Part shown: positions 24,957-32,921 of the stretch, in pieces | Layout of the letters: each line of letters opens with the position of its first letter | Numbering within the stretch: position 1 is the stretch's first letter | Assembly (NCBI GenBank): GCA_042862465.1 | Contig: JASTVH010000004.1 | Coordinates: forward strand, 62,001 to 126,000 | DNA length: 64,000 nucleotides | Reading direction: 5' to 3' | From: JASTVH01 sp042862465 | GTDB taxonomy: Bacteria > Pseudomonadota > Gammaproteobacteria > Pseudomonadales > Oleiphilaceae | Translations under genes and position numbers: made by a program | Notes under the pieces: model-generated | What the model was told of the DNA's origin: nothing | The model's input: only the letters and a program-made list of their open reading frames with translations | Databases searched by the model: none

Positions 24957-26051
24957 ATGATGCTTTCGAACCGAGGCGTTGGCCGCAGCCTGTTGCTGTT
25001 GTCGGCGCTGTTCCTGTCGGCGGCCGCAAGCGCCTGCAATTTCTCCTCCAGCGTGTTTTCCAGCCTGGATTATGGTCTCTACTGGTACGGCTATGGGGAT
25101 AACTGCGAGAAGGCCATCCCCGGGCAGGCCAACCCGTATTACAACAAGTACGACAAGACCGTGATCTACATTCACGGCTGGCAGAACGGCAGCACGCCGA
25201 ACCAGAACCGTGAAACCTTCAATGCCTCCGGTTCGGGCGGTCCGGACCGGGACCTGGCGGACTACTGGCGCAACCGCGGCTACAACGTGGGGATTCTGTA
25301 CTGGAACCAGTTCGCCGACGAAAGCGAGGTGAAGGATGCGGAAGCCAAGATCTGGACCGCCAACGGTCCCCGCAACATGCGCTGGCGCTCCAGCGACGGC
25401 AACTACCACAGCGGGCCGTCCAAGAACGTCACGCAGCTGCTGTACGAGGCCTATCGCGACAATATGCAGGGTTACCAGGGTAACTATGTGCGGATTGCCG
25501 GGCACTCTCTGGGTAACCAGCTGGCGGTGACCATCACCAAGAAGATCGTTGACGCCAACGCTGCTGGCCAGATTGCCGGTAACCTGATCCCCGACCGTGT
25601 GGCCCTGCTGGATCCGTTCTACTCCAACAACGGCAAGGATTACCTCAACGGGCAGTGGACCGGCGAAGTGGCCCGAGACTACGTCTCCGGACTGAAGGCG
25701 GATGGGGTGATTTTCGAGGCCTATCGCTCCTCACCCACCAGCAGCAATCCGTTTGTGGGGGACGACAACAAGGGGCTGATGAACATGACCGCCTTTGTCG
25801 AACTCAAGCCCTGGTACTTCAGCTGGTGGCAGCTCGCTGAAAAGCACATCGCCGCCCGCTGGCACTATTTCTGGTCTATGGCGTTCAACCCGCCGCCCAT
25901 CGACGGCACCAGTGCTGACGGACTCTCGGCGTCCACTTCTGATGCCCGTGTCCAACAGCTGATGAACGGTAACCAGCGGTTGACCCACAATAGTGGCGAG
26001 TACTCCAAGAGCCCGAGCGACGACCGCTTCGAGTACAACGGCCGCTTGTAG
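24957..26051 (+). CDS. Secreted alpha/beta hydrolase (lipase-like)
   Basis: 364 residues with a signal peptide ending AAASA-CNF. The alpha/beta-hydrolase pattern is clear: oxyanion region VIYIHGWQNG, nucleophile elbow AGHSLGNQ, catalytic Asp candidate in ALLDPFYSNN and His candidates in EKHIAARWHYF. Two early cysteines could form a disulfide. It likely acts outside the cell on esters or lipids; the substrate is unknown. GGAG precedes the ATG by 7 bases. A heptamer-repeat array starts 15 bases after the stop. A second secreted hydrolase of a different sequence lies at 54729. Confidence 0.82.
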   Translation: MMLSNRGVGRSLLLLSALFLSAAASACNFSSSVFSSLDYGLYWYGYGDNCEKAIPGQANPYYNKYDKTVIYIHGWQNGSTPNQNRETFNASGSGGPDRDLADYWRNRGYNVGILYWNQFADESEVKDAEAKIWTANGPRNMRWRSSDGNYHSGPSKNVTQLLYEAYRDNMQGYQGNYVRIAGHSLGNQLAVTITKKIVDANAAGQIAGNLIPDRVALLDPFYSNNGKDYLNGQWTGEVARDYVSGLKADGVIFEAYRSSPTSSNPFVGDDNKGLMNMTAFVELKPWYFSWWQLAEKHIAARWHYFWSMAFNPPPIDGTSADGLSASTSDARVQQLMNGNQRLTHNSGEYSKSPSDDRFEYNGRL

Positions 26052-26065
26052 GCGGAAGACCGAAA

Positions 26066-26093
26066 ACGTCCGACGTCAGACGTCCGACGTCGG
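26066..26093. repeat. Heptamer tandem repeat, four units
   Basis: Four consecutive 7-bp units: ACGTCCG, ACGTCAG, ACGTCCG, ACGTCGG. The array lies 15 bases after the hydrolase stop and 11 bases before the nirD stop on the other strand. Confidence 0.8.
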
Positions 26094-26103
26094 GCGCCAA
26101 GCC

Positions 26104-26478
26104 TCAGGCCGCCTTGCGGCGGGCCTGAGCCGCTTCCAGGTTCAACAGGACCTGCTCGCCGTCCAGTTTGACCGGAAAAGCCGGGACGCTGACGTCCGCC
26201 TCTTCCAGGCACTGGCCCGTGGTCAGGCTGAAATGCTGCTTGTACAGCGGCGAAGCCACAACCAGTTCTCCCTGTTTATCGCCCACAATCCCCCGCGCCA
26301 GCACGTTGGCCTGGCCAATAGGGTCGTAGTGGCCAATGGCGAAAATTTCCGGCGCCACACCCGGCACATAAAACACCGCCACCGGCCCGGCCTCGGTCCA
26401 CACCGCGATACCGGCATCCGCCACGAGGTCGGTCGTAGAGCAAACCGCCTGCCAGTTTTCCGTTTGTTTCACAGTCAT
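26104..26478 (-). CDS. nirD: NADH nitrite reductase small subunit
   Basis: 124 residues with the Rieske-like beta fold of NirD: NWQAVCSTTDLVADAG, AVFYV and the end NPI-type segment replaced by SPLYKQHFSLTTGQCLEEADVSVPAFPVKL. As in assimilatory NirD, Rieske Cys/His ligands are absent. It supports NirB in reducing nitrite to ammonium with NADH in the cytoplasm. The ATG at 26478 (MTVKQTENW) has GGGAG 8 bases upstream; the longer open frame reaches into the palindromic repeat and is rejected. It is transcribed after nirB. Confidence 0.9.
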   Translation of the reverse strand: MTVKQTENWQAVCSTTDLVADAGIAVWTEAGPVAVFYVPGVAPEIFAIGHYDPIGQANVLARGIVGDKQGELVVASPLYKQHFSLTTGQCLEEADVSVPAFPVKLDGEQVLLNLEAAQARRKAA

Positions 26479-26503
26479 ATTCCACACTCCCATCCAAGGT
26501 TTT

Positions 26504-26583
26504 GTAGGTTGGGCTGAGCTTGCGAAGCCCAACAATCCGGTGGCTTTCCGGGAGGTTGGGCTTCCTGCGTCAGCCCAACCTAC
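26504..26583. repeat. 80-bp palindromic intergenic element between nirB and nirD
   Basis: GTAGGTTGGGCTGA (26504-26517) is exactly complementary to TCAGCCCAACCTAC (26570-26583), and CGAAGCCCAAC with GTTGGGCTTC forms an inner second arm. The layout is that of a REP/MITE-type repeat and resembles a dispersed GTAGGTTGGGC repeat of proteobacteria. It occupies the nirB-nirD gap and would form a hairpin in the transcript. Confidence 0.8.
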
Positions 26584-26594
26584 GGTGGTGTTTG

Positions 26595-29084
26595 CTAGCT
26601 GGCGGGCCGCAGCTGCCCCCGCTCCTCAATCCACGCCTGCTTCGGATCGTCCCGCTCGTCATTCACAAACTCCCGGAACCGCTTGAGCTTCTCCGGGTTC
26701 TCCAGGGTGGTTTTCCACTCGCACTGGTAGGTGCCGATCACATGCTGCATCTGCGCTTCCAGCTCGGCGGCGAGGCCCAGCTTGTCGTCGATCACCACCT
26801 CCCTGAGGTAGTCCAGGCCGCCCTCGAGGTTTTCCATCCACACGCTGGTGCGCTGCAGACGGTCGGCGGTGCGGATGTAGAACATCAGGAAGCGGTCGAT
26901 GTATTTGATCAGGGTTTCGTCATCCAGGTCGGTGGCGAAGAGATCGGCGTGGCGCGGGCGCATGCCGCCGTTGCCGCAGACGTAGAGGTTCCAGCCCTTG
27001 TCGGTGGCGATCACGCCCACGTCCTTGCTTTGCGCTTCGGCACATTCACGGGTGCATCCGGAGACGGCGAACTTGACTTTATGGGGAGCGCGCAGGCCCT
27101 TGTACCGGTTCTCGATATCAATGGACATGCCCACACTGTCCTGCACGCCGTAACGGCACCAGGTGCTGCCGACGCAGGATTTCACGGTGCGCACCGCCTT
27201 GCCGTAGGCGTGGCCGGTCTCGAAACCGGCGGCGATCAGTTCCTCCCAGATTTTCGGCAGGTCATTGAGGGTGGCGCCGAACAGGTCCACCCGCTGACCG
27301 CCGGTGATCTTGGTGTAGAGGCCGTATTTCTTGGCCACCTGACCCAGCACCACCAGCTTGTCCGGGGTGATTTCCCCGCCCGGGACCCGCGGCACCACCG
27401 AATAGGTGCCGTTCTTCTGCATGTTGGCCATGAAGGTGTCGTTGGTGTCCTGCAGCGGCACGTGGTCGCTGGCGAGGATGTGGTCGTTCCAGCAGGAGGC
27501 CAGAATCGAGCCCACGGTGGGCTTGCAGATGTCGCAGCCCCGACCGCTGCCGTGCCTGTCCAGCAACTCGCGGAAGGTGTGGATCTCCTCCACCCGGACG
27601 ATGTGGTAAAGCGCCTCGCGGCTGTAGGGGAAGTGTTCGCACAGGTCCTTGCTGACTTCCACGCCGCGTTTTTCCAGCTCCATTTCCACCACGTTCTTGA
27701 GCAGGGCGGCGCAGCCGCCACAGCCGGAACTGGCCTTGGTCTCGCCCTTGACGGTGCCAAGGTCACAGGCGCCGGCGTCGATGGTTTCACAGATGGCGCC
27801 CTTGGAGACGTTGTGGCAGGAGCAGATGGTCGCGGTGTCCGGAAGCGCATCCGGGCCCAGGGCCGGGGCGCCGTCGCCACTCGGCATGATCAGGGATTGC
27901 GGATTCTCCGGCAGGTCGATGCCGTTGAGCATGTATTGCAGCAGGGTGTCGTAGTCGCTGTTGTCCCCGACCAGAATGGCGCCCAACAGTTTTGTGCGGT
28001 CTTCGCTGATGACCAGCTTCTTGTAGATGCCGTCCACATCATTGGTGATGCGCACGGTGCGGGCGCCGGCGGTGCGGGCATGGGCATCGCCCAGGGAGCC
28101 CACATCCACGCCCAGCAGCTTGAGCTTGGTGCTCATGTCGGCGCCGGTGAAGGCGGCGTCCTGGTTGCCGGTCAGATGCCCGGCCAGGGTGCGGGCCATG
28201 GTGTAGCCCGGCGCGACCAGACCGAAAATCTGGCCGTTCCAGAGGGCGCACTCGCCGATGGCAAAAATGGCGGGATCGGATGTTTTGCACTGGTTATCGA
28301 CGACGATGCCGCCCCGTTCGCCGATTTCCAGGCCGCTTTGCCGGGCCAGGGTGTCCTGGGGGCGAATCCCGGCGGAGAACACGATCAGGTCGGTTTCCAG
28401 ATGGCTGTCATCGTCGAAGTTCATCCGCAGGCGGCATTCTTCGCCCGCCACAATGGCAGTGGTGGCCTTGCGGGTGTGGACCTTCACGTCCAGCTCTTCG
28501 ATCTTGTCCTTGAGGATAGTGCCGCCGTCGTCGTCCAGCTGCACCGGCATCAGGCGCGGCGCGAACTCCACCACATGGGCTTCCAGACCCAGGGATTTCA
28601 GGGCATTGGCGGCTTCCAGACCCAGCAGGCCGCCGCCGACCACGACACCCACACGCCCTTTCTCGGCGCTGGCCTTGATGCGGTCCAGATCTTCGAGGGT
28701 CCGGTAAACCAGACAGCCCGGCCGATCGTTGCCCTCGATGGGGGGCACGAAGGGGTAGGACCCGGTGGCCAGCACCAGCTGATCGTAGGGATAGTCCCCT
28801 TTGGGGGTGGTGACGGTTTTGTGCCCGCGGTCGATGCCGGTGACGGGTTCCCCCAGCAGCAGCTCAAGGCCGTTACTGTCGTACCAGTCGCGGGTGCCCA
28901 TGGCCAGATCGCCGTGAGTCGACCCCTTGAAGTAGTCCGACAGGTGGACGCGGTCATAGGCCAGCAAGGGTTCTTCGCCGAACACCTGAATCTGGTACTG
29001 GTCAGCGGCACCGGTTTCAACGAGTTGTTCGAGGAAGTGGTGGCCAACCATGCCGTTGCCGATCACGATGAGTTTCTGTTTCAT
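26595..29084 (-). CDS. nirB: NADH nitrite reductase large subunit
   Basis: 829 residues. An N-terminal FAD/NAD-binding half (GNGMVGHHFLEQLVE, VVGGGLLGLEAANAL, FSAGIRPQD) is followed by a BFD-type [2Fe-2S] domain (CSCHNVSKGAI, SGCGGCAALL). The sirohaem/[4Fe-4S] sulfite-nitrite reductase half contains GSTWCRYGVQDS, VSGCTRECAEAQSKD and YVCGNGG. It reduces nitrite to ammonium using NADH, with NirD. GGAGG lies 7 bases before the ATG. It begins 13 bp after the flavoprotein reductase gene, making a reductase-nirB-nirD operon. Confidence 0.96.
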   Translation of the reverse strand: MKQKLIVIGNGMVGHHFLEQLVETGAADQYQIQVFGEEPLLAYDRVHLSDYFKGSTHGDLAMGTRDWYDSNGLELLLGEPVTGIDRGHKTVTTPKGDYPYDQLVLATGSYPFVPPIEGNDRPGCLVYRTLEDLDRIKASAEKGRVGVVVGGGLLGLEAANALKSLGLEAHVVEFAPRLMPVQLDDDGGTILKDKIEELDVKVHTRKATTAIVAGEECRLRMNFDDDSHLETDLIVFSAGIRPQDTLARQSGLEIGERGGIVVDNQCKTSDPAIFAIGECALWNGQIFGLVAPGYTMARTLAGHLTGNQDAAFTGADMSTKLKLLGVDVGSLGDAHARTAGARTVRITNDVDGIYKKLVISEDRTKLLGAILVGDNSDYDTLLQYMLNGIDLPENPQSLIMPSGDGAPALGPDALPDTATICSCHNVSKGAICETIDAGACDLGTVKGETKASSGCGGCAALLKNVVEMELEKRGVEVSKDLCEHFPYSREALYHIVRVEEIHTFRELLDRHGSGRGCDICKPTVGSILASCWNDHILASDHVPLQDTNDTFMANMQKNGTYSVVPRVPGGEITPDKLVVLGQVAKKYGLYTKITGGQRVDLFGATLNDLPKIWEELIAAGFETGHAYGKAVRTVKSCVGSTWCRYGVQDSVGMSIDIENRYKGLRAPHKVKFAVSGCTRECAEAQSKDVGVIATDKGWNLYVCGNGGMRPRHADLFATDLDDETLIKYIDRFLMFYIRTADRLQRTSVWMENLEGGLDYLREVVIDDKLGLAAELEAQMQHVIGTYQCEWKTTLENPEKLKRFREFVNDERDDPKQAWIEERGQLRPAS

Positions 29085-29096
29085 GGTCAGGTCCTC

Positions 29097-30308
29097 CTAG
29101 GCCGCAGCCAGGTTGCAATAGGGTTCGCCGAACGCGAGAAGCGCCCGGTAGGGGCTGATGTCGGTGCGGTTCTGCAGACGATCGAACAACCAGGGGCCCA
29201 TGCGGGTGTCGCCATAAAGGACGGCGCCCACCAGGCGGTTGTCGCGAATGAGAAGATGGCGGTAGTCGCCGGTGTCGAAATCTTCGTAGACCAGGCTCTC
29301 GGTCTGGCGGTCGGGTTCGATCTGGCCGCAGGAAAACAGGGGCAGGCCGCTGATTTTCAGGCGGGCGGCGGTGGCCTCGGGCCGATACTGAACCTGTTCC
29401 CCGCTGAGCAGGCGGGCCAGCAGTTCGGCCTGGCGATAGGCCGGCTCCACCAGGCCGACGGTTTCCCCGTCGGCTTCGGCGCACTCGCCAATGGCGAAGA
29501 TGGCCGGATCGCTGGTGCGCAGCTGCGGATCGACACAGATGCCCTGGTTCACCTCAAGGCCGGTGGCCTGCGCCAGTGCCATGCGAGGCTGGATGCCGGC
29601 GGCGAACACCACCGCCTCGGCCGGGAAGGCGGTGCCGTCTCTGAGGGTGATGCTGGAAATCCGGGTTTCCCCCTCCAGCGCGCGCAGTTCGGCGTTGCAG
29701 TGGACGGCGATACCACGGGATTCCAGTGCCTGTTGCAGCAGCTGGCCGGCGCGTTGATCCAGTTGACGGTTGAGCAGGTGGCCGCTGCGGTGCAAAACGC
29801 GGACATTCAGGCCCTGCTGCTGCAGTCCGTCGGCCGCCTCCAGCCCCAGGAAGCCGCCGCCGACCACCAGCACGTTGCGGGCGGAGTGGCGCAAATTGCG
29901 GAGCTGATCGGCGTCAGCCCGGGTGCGAAACACATGCACGCCGGACAGGTGGGTGCCGGGCAGTTCAGGAATGCGGGCTTCTGCGCCGGTGGCCAGGACC
30001 AGGTGATCGTAGGGCAGGTGGCGGCCCTGGGCTGTCACCACGGTCTGGTTATCACGGTCGATAGCGGTCACGGGGTCGCCGCAGTGCAGCCGGATGTTGT
30101 GCTCGGAATACCAGTCGCGGGAGGCCAACGGCAGGGCCTCGGCTGCCACCTCATCGGCCAGGTAGGGCGATAGCAGGATGCGGTTGTAGGCCGGCTGCGG
30201 TTCTTCCCCGATGACCGTGATCTGCCAGTCGGCGCCGGCGGCCACCAGCTTTTCCACCAGACGCTGGGCGGCCATGCCGTGTCCGACTATCAGCAATTGT
30301 CGACTCAT
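29097..30308 (-). CDS. FAD/NAD(P)-dependent reductase of the nitrate assimilation operon (NasB-like)
   Basis: 403 residues from ATG 30308, which has GGAGG 6 bases upstream. Two dinucleotide motifs are clear: GHGMAAQRLVEKLVAAG for FAD and VVGGGFLGLEAADGL for NAD(P)H, plus the FAD-closing FAIGECAEADG. Sequence and context match the flavoprotein that feeds electrons to assimilatory nitrate reductase NasA, which has its own C-terminal [2Fe-2S] domain. The first half also resembles NirB, next door. A leader with a terminator lies upstream (30615-30669). Confidence 0.88.
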   Translation of the reverse strand: MSRQLLIVGHGMAAQRLVEKLVAAGADWQITVIGEEPQPAYNRILLSPYLADEVAAEALPLASRDWYSEHNIRLHCGDPVTAIDRDNQTVVTAQGRHLPYDHLVLATGAEARIPELPGTHLSGVHVFRTRADADQLRNLRHSARNVLVVGGGFLGLEAADGLQQQGLNVRVLHRSGHLLNRQLDQRAGQLLQQALESRGIAVHCNAELRALEGETRISSITLRDGTAFPAEAVVFAAGIQPRMALAQATGLEVNQGICVDPQLRTSDPAIFAIGECAEADGETVGLVEPAYRQAELLARLLSGEQVQYRPEATAARLKISGLPLFSCGQIEPDRQTESLVYEDFDTGDYRHLLIRDNRLVGAVLYGDTRMGPWLFDRLQNRTDISPYRALLAFGEPYCNLAAA

Positions 30309-30386
30309 TTTGACCTCCGTTTGGGCGGGTGGAATCAATGTGCTCCTGGCGCCTCAGCCGGTGAGCATCCGCTTCTGGTGCAAGGC

Positions 30387-30418
30387 GCTCTGGATCCCCG
30401 CCTTCGCGGGGATGACGG
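30387..30418. repeat. REP-like hairpin, copy A
   Basis: Contains ATCCCCGCCTTCGCGGGGAT. It is an inverted copy of 30540-30571, with paired changes that keep the stem (C to T on one arm, G to A on the other). Confidence 0.75.
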
Positions 30419-30481
30419 TGCGGGGGCAGGTTGACCCATAGGATCTCTTCGCTACCTGCTGGTCGTTGTGCTTCACCCGCC

Positions 30482-30544
30482 AATCCGCATCTTTACCGCG
30501 TCATTCCGCATCTTTACCGCGTTATTCCGCGCCTTTACGCCGTC
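30482..30544. repeat. Three 21-bp direct repeats
   Basis: Three adjacent units of 21 bp (30482-30502, 30503-30523, 30524-30544), each with the core TTCCGCATCTTTACCGCGT; the third differs at several positions. The third unit runs directly into the REP-like hairpin copy B. Confidence 0.8.
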
Positions 30545-30571
30545 ATTCCCGCGAAGGCGGGAATCCAGAGC
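30540..30571. repeat. REP-like hairpin, copy B
   Basis: Contains CATTCCCGCGAAGGCGGGAA. It is the reverse complement of copy A at 30387-30418 with two compensatory differences; the same hairpin family recurs at 32808. Confidence 0.75.
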
Positions 30572-30614
30572 AGGCGAGCACCGTGTTTTCGTTGCACGCC
30601 AATTTTTTCTAACC

Positions 30615-30669
30615 AAAAAAAAGCGCCTGCAGCCCTCCCCAGCAGGGAGATCCACAGGCGCCGATGCCT
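30615..30669 (-). terminator. Leader terminator with ANTAR-type hexaloop hairpin, flavoprotein-nirBD operon
   Basis: On the minus strand GCGCCTG (30661-30655) and CAGGCGC (30629-30623) form the outer stem of a hairpin followed by eight Ts (30622-30615). Immediately upstream and overlapping its first arm is AGGC-AUCGGC-GCCU (30669-30656), a 4-bp stem with a six-base loop having A at position 1 and G at 4, the ANTAR consensus. The two structures exclude each other, as expected for NasT antitermination. It lies about 300 bases ahead of the reductase start. Confidence 0.7.
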
Positions 30670-30765
30670 CTTGCCCCGGGACATGCTGTTCCAATGGGCA
30701 TTTGTGGTTCTCAGTGGCGTCCGGCCACCGACTTATGGGAGCACTCCTTCGCTCCCTTTTTCCTA

Positions 30766-30782
30766 TTCAATCCCTGTGCCAA
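30766..30782 (-). promoter_or_regulatory. Sigma-54-like promoter for the flavoprotein-nirBD operon
   Basis: The minus strand reads TTGGCACAGGGATTGAA, giving GG at -24 and, ten bases later, GA in place of GC at -12. The same TTGGCACA and TTGA elements occur ahead of nrtA. It lies 97 bases upstream of the leader hairpin, between the nrtD stop and the terminator. Confidence 0.5.
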
Positions 30783-30890
30783 TCCTCGAAATCCCGGGGA
30801 TTCAAACAGTTGCCCCTCTCTCCCCGGTCAGGTGCCCGAAAGGCGTGGGCGTTGACGGTGCAGTCGGGTGCGGCGACGCACCGTCGTGGG

Positions 30891-31736
30891 TCACGCCCGG
30901 TTGCGTTCGGGCTCTGCCGAACCGGCCGGCTTGCGGGGCGTCAGCTCCGTGATCTTGCGCTGTTTCTCGTACAGGAAGCTCAGCACCGCCTGGCGGTAAT
31001 GGTTGTAGTCCGCGTTATCGGCCAGGGCGACCCGGTCGCGCGGGCGCGGCAGGGCGATATCGAGCACTTCGCCGATGGTGGCGGCCGGGCCGTTGGTCAT
31101 CATCACGATGCGGTCCGAAAGCAGCACCGCCTCGTCCACATCGTGGGTGATCATGACCACGGTATTGCCCAGCTCCGCCTGGATCTCCATCAGCGAATCC
31201 TGCAGGTGGGCGCGGGTCAGGGCGTCCAGCGCCCCGAACGGCTCGTCCATCAGTAGCACCTTGGGTCGCATGGCCAGGGCCCGGGCAATGCCGACCCGCT
31301 GCTTCATGCCCCCGGAAATCTCGCCCGGCCGCTTGTCGGCCGCGTGGCCCATGTGCACCAGTTCCAGGTTGTGCAGGATCCATTCCCGCCGTTCGGCCTT
31401 GCTCATGGACTTGCGAAACACCTGGCGCACCGCCAGTTCCACATTTTCGTAGGCCGTTAACCAGGGCAGCAGGGAGTGATTCTGGAACACCACCGCCCGC
31501 TCCGGACCCGGTTCGTTGACCTCGCGCCCTTCCAGCAGGCAGCCGCCGGTCGACGCTTCGAGCAAGCCGGCGATGATGTTGAGCACCGTGGACTTGCCGC
31601 ATCCGGAATGCCCGATCAGCGACACGAACTCGCCTTCACGAATCTTCAGGTTGACGCTCTCCAACGCCCGAAAGGTGCCTTTGGGCGTATCGAAGTCCAT
31701 ATTGACGCCGCTGAGTTCAAGATGTGATTTGCTCAT
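30891..31736 (-). CDS. nrtD: Nitrate ABC transporter ATP-binding protein
   Basis: 281 residues. Walker A GHSGCGKST, Q-loop VFQNHSLLPWLTA, signature EISGGMKQRVGIARAL, Walker B VLLMDEPFGALD and switch His in MITHDVDEAV are all intact. It energises nitrate import by the NrtB permease; single-domain ATPases of this type are called NrtD (or NrtC). The start is 48 bp after the nrtB stop, in a gap filled by a heptamer array. Confidence 0.92.
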   Translation of the reverse strand: MSKSHLELSGVNMDFDTPKGTFRALESVNLKIREGEFVSLIGHSGCGKSTVLNIIAGLLEASTGGCLLEGREVNEPGPERAVVFQNHSLLPWLTAYENVELAVRQVFRKSMSKAERREWILHNLELVHMGHAADKRPGEISGGMKQRVGIARALAMRPKVLLMDEPFGALDALTRAHLQDSLMEIQAELGNTVVMITHDVDEAVLLSDRIVMMTNGPAATIGEVLDIALPRPRDRVALADNADYNHYRQAVLSFLYEKQRKITELTPRKPAGSAEPERNRA

Positions 31737-31751
31737 GATTTTCTCCTCTGG

Positions 31752-31786
31752 GCGTCCGACGCCGCACGTCAGACGTCTGACGTTCT
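31752..31786. repeat. Heptamer tandem repeat, five units
   Basis: Units GCGTCCG, ACGCCGC, ACGTCAG, ACGTCTG, ACGTTCT. The last unit overlaps the nrtB stop codon (31785-31787). Confidence 0.75.
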
Positions 31787-32762
31787 ATTGATCCCAAGCC
31801 ACTTTGCGTTCCAGCAGCACCATCACCCGGTCCAGCAGCAGGCCGATGAAGCCGATGGTGATGACGGCCACCATGATGCGGGCCAGGGAGTCGCTGGAGC
31901 CGTTCTGGAATTCGTCCCACACGAACTTGCCGAGCCCCGGATTCTGGGCCAGCATCTCGGCGGCGATCAGCACCATCCAGGCGATGCCCAGGGAGACCCG
32001 CAGGCCGGTGAACATCTGCGGAATCGCCGACGGCAGGACGATCTTGCGGACATGGGTCAGCGGCGGCAGGCGCAGAACCCGAGAGACGTTCTGCAGGTCC
32101 GGGCTGACCGAGGCCACACCGGAGGTGGTGTTGATCAGGGTGGGCCAGAGGCTGCACAGGGTGACGGTGATCATCGAAGTGATGAACGACTTTTCGAACA
32201 TCGGGTCGTCGGTGACGTATACCGCCGACACCACGATGGTCACCAGAGGCAGCCACGCCAGGGGCGAGACCGGTTTGAACAGCTGGATCAGCGGGTTGAG
32301 CGCCGCCTGCACCGCCGGGCTCATGCCGGTGACGATGCCGAGGGGGATCGCAATCAGACTGGCCAGCAGGAACCCGCACATGACCGTGACCAGGCTGGTG
32401 CCAATCTGGTCGATGAACGTGGGGTAGCCGGTGTAGGGGCGAATGCGCACCTCGGCATCGGGATTCTTTTCCAGAATGCGTTCGTTGCGCGCCTCCTGCA
32501 TGGCGATGAACTTCTCCGCCCGCTCCTGCTCCGCCTGGTGCTCGGACCAGAGGTTGCCGGCCTGTTCCGTGACCTCGGCGGGCCCCGGGAACTGGCCCAG
32601 GGAGGTCTCGATGGATTGCGACGCCGCCTGCCAGATCAGCAGGAATAGCGCGATCCCCAGGACCGGCAGCCCCAGATTGCGCAGCACCTTGTCCAGGGTC
32701 CAGTAGTCTTTCTGGTGCCGAATCAGGCGGCCCAGTGGTGTCACGGTTGCGCTCGTAGTCAT
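31785..32762 (-). CDS. nrtB: Nitrate ABC transporter permease
   Basis: 325 residues from ATG 32762, with GAGAGG 8 bases upstream. Membrane helices flank the BPD_transp_1 domain; the coupling motif is ...IPQMFTGLRVSLGIAWMVLIAAEMLA. A charged insertion between the first and second helix (about residues 58-115) is typical of the proteobacterial nitrate-type permease. It forms the channel dimer with NrtD on the inside and NrtA outside. It is separated from nrtA by a hairpin and seven heptamers. Confidence 0.92.
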   Translation of the reverse strand: MTTSATVTPLGRLIRHQKDYWTLDKVLRNLGLPVLGIALFLLIWQAASQSIETSLGQFPGPAEVTEQAGNLWSEHQAEQERAEKFIAMQEARNERILEKNPDAEVRIRPYTGYPTFIDQIGTSLVTVMCGFLLASLIAIPLGIVTGMSPAVQAALNPLIQLFKPVSPLAWLPLVTIVVSAVYVTDDPMFEKSFITSMITVTLCSLWPTLINTTSGVASVSPDLQNVSRVLRLPPLTHVRKIVLPSAIPQMFTGLRVSLGIAWMVLIAAEMLAQNPGLGKFVWDEFQNGSSDSLARIMVAVITIGFIGLLLDRVMVLLERKVAWDQ

Positions 32763-32807
32763 GATCTTGCCTCTCTTTGCATTGCGCCCGGGGACTGATG
32801 TACTTCC

Positions 32808-32835
32808 CGTCATCCCCGCCTGCGCGGGGATGACG
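32808..32835. repeat. REP-like perfect hairpin between nrtA and nrtB
   Basis: CGTCATCCCCGC (32808-32819), loop CTGC, GCGGGGATGACG (32824-32835): a 12-bp perfect stem. It belongs to the same family as 30387 and 30540. Confidence 0.8.
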
Positions 32836-32870
32836 TGTTGTCGATCCCGGTGCGTTGGAGCACGCTGTTT

Positions 32871-32919
32871 CGTCCGACGTCCGACGTCCGACGTCCGACG
32901 TCCGACGTCCGACGTCCGA
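32871..32919. repeat. Heptamer tandem repeat, seven perfect CGTCCGA units
   Basis: Seven uninterrupted copies of CGTCCGA followed by a partial copy, ending 2 bases before the nrtA stop codon (32922-32924 on the minus strand). Confidence 0.9.
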
Positions 32920-32921
32920 CG

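Noticed and set aside
26520..30173. 1217-codon open frame on the plus strand
   Set aside because: Antisense to nirB and the flavoprotein gene, which have full motif sets; composition is low-complexity and no start signal is present.
30482..30544. Possible CRISPR array
   Set aside because: The three 21-bp units are adjacent with no unique spacers, and there are no cas genes.
32871..32919. Heptamer array as coding phase-variation tract of nrtA
   Set aside because: It lies outside the coding region, after the stop codon, so changing unit number would not shift the frame.
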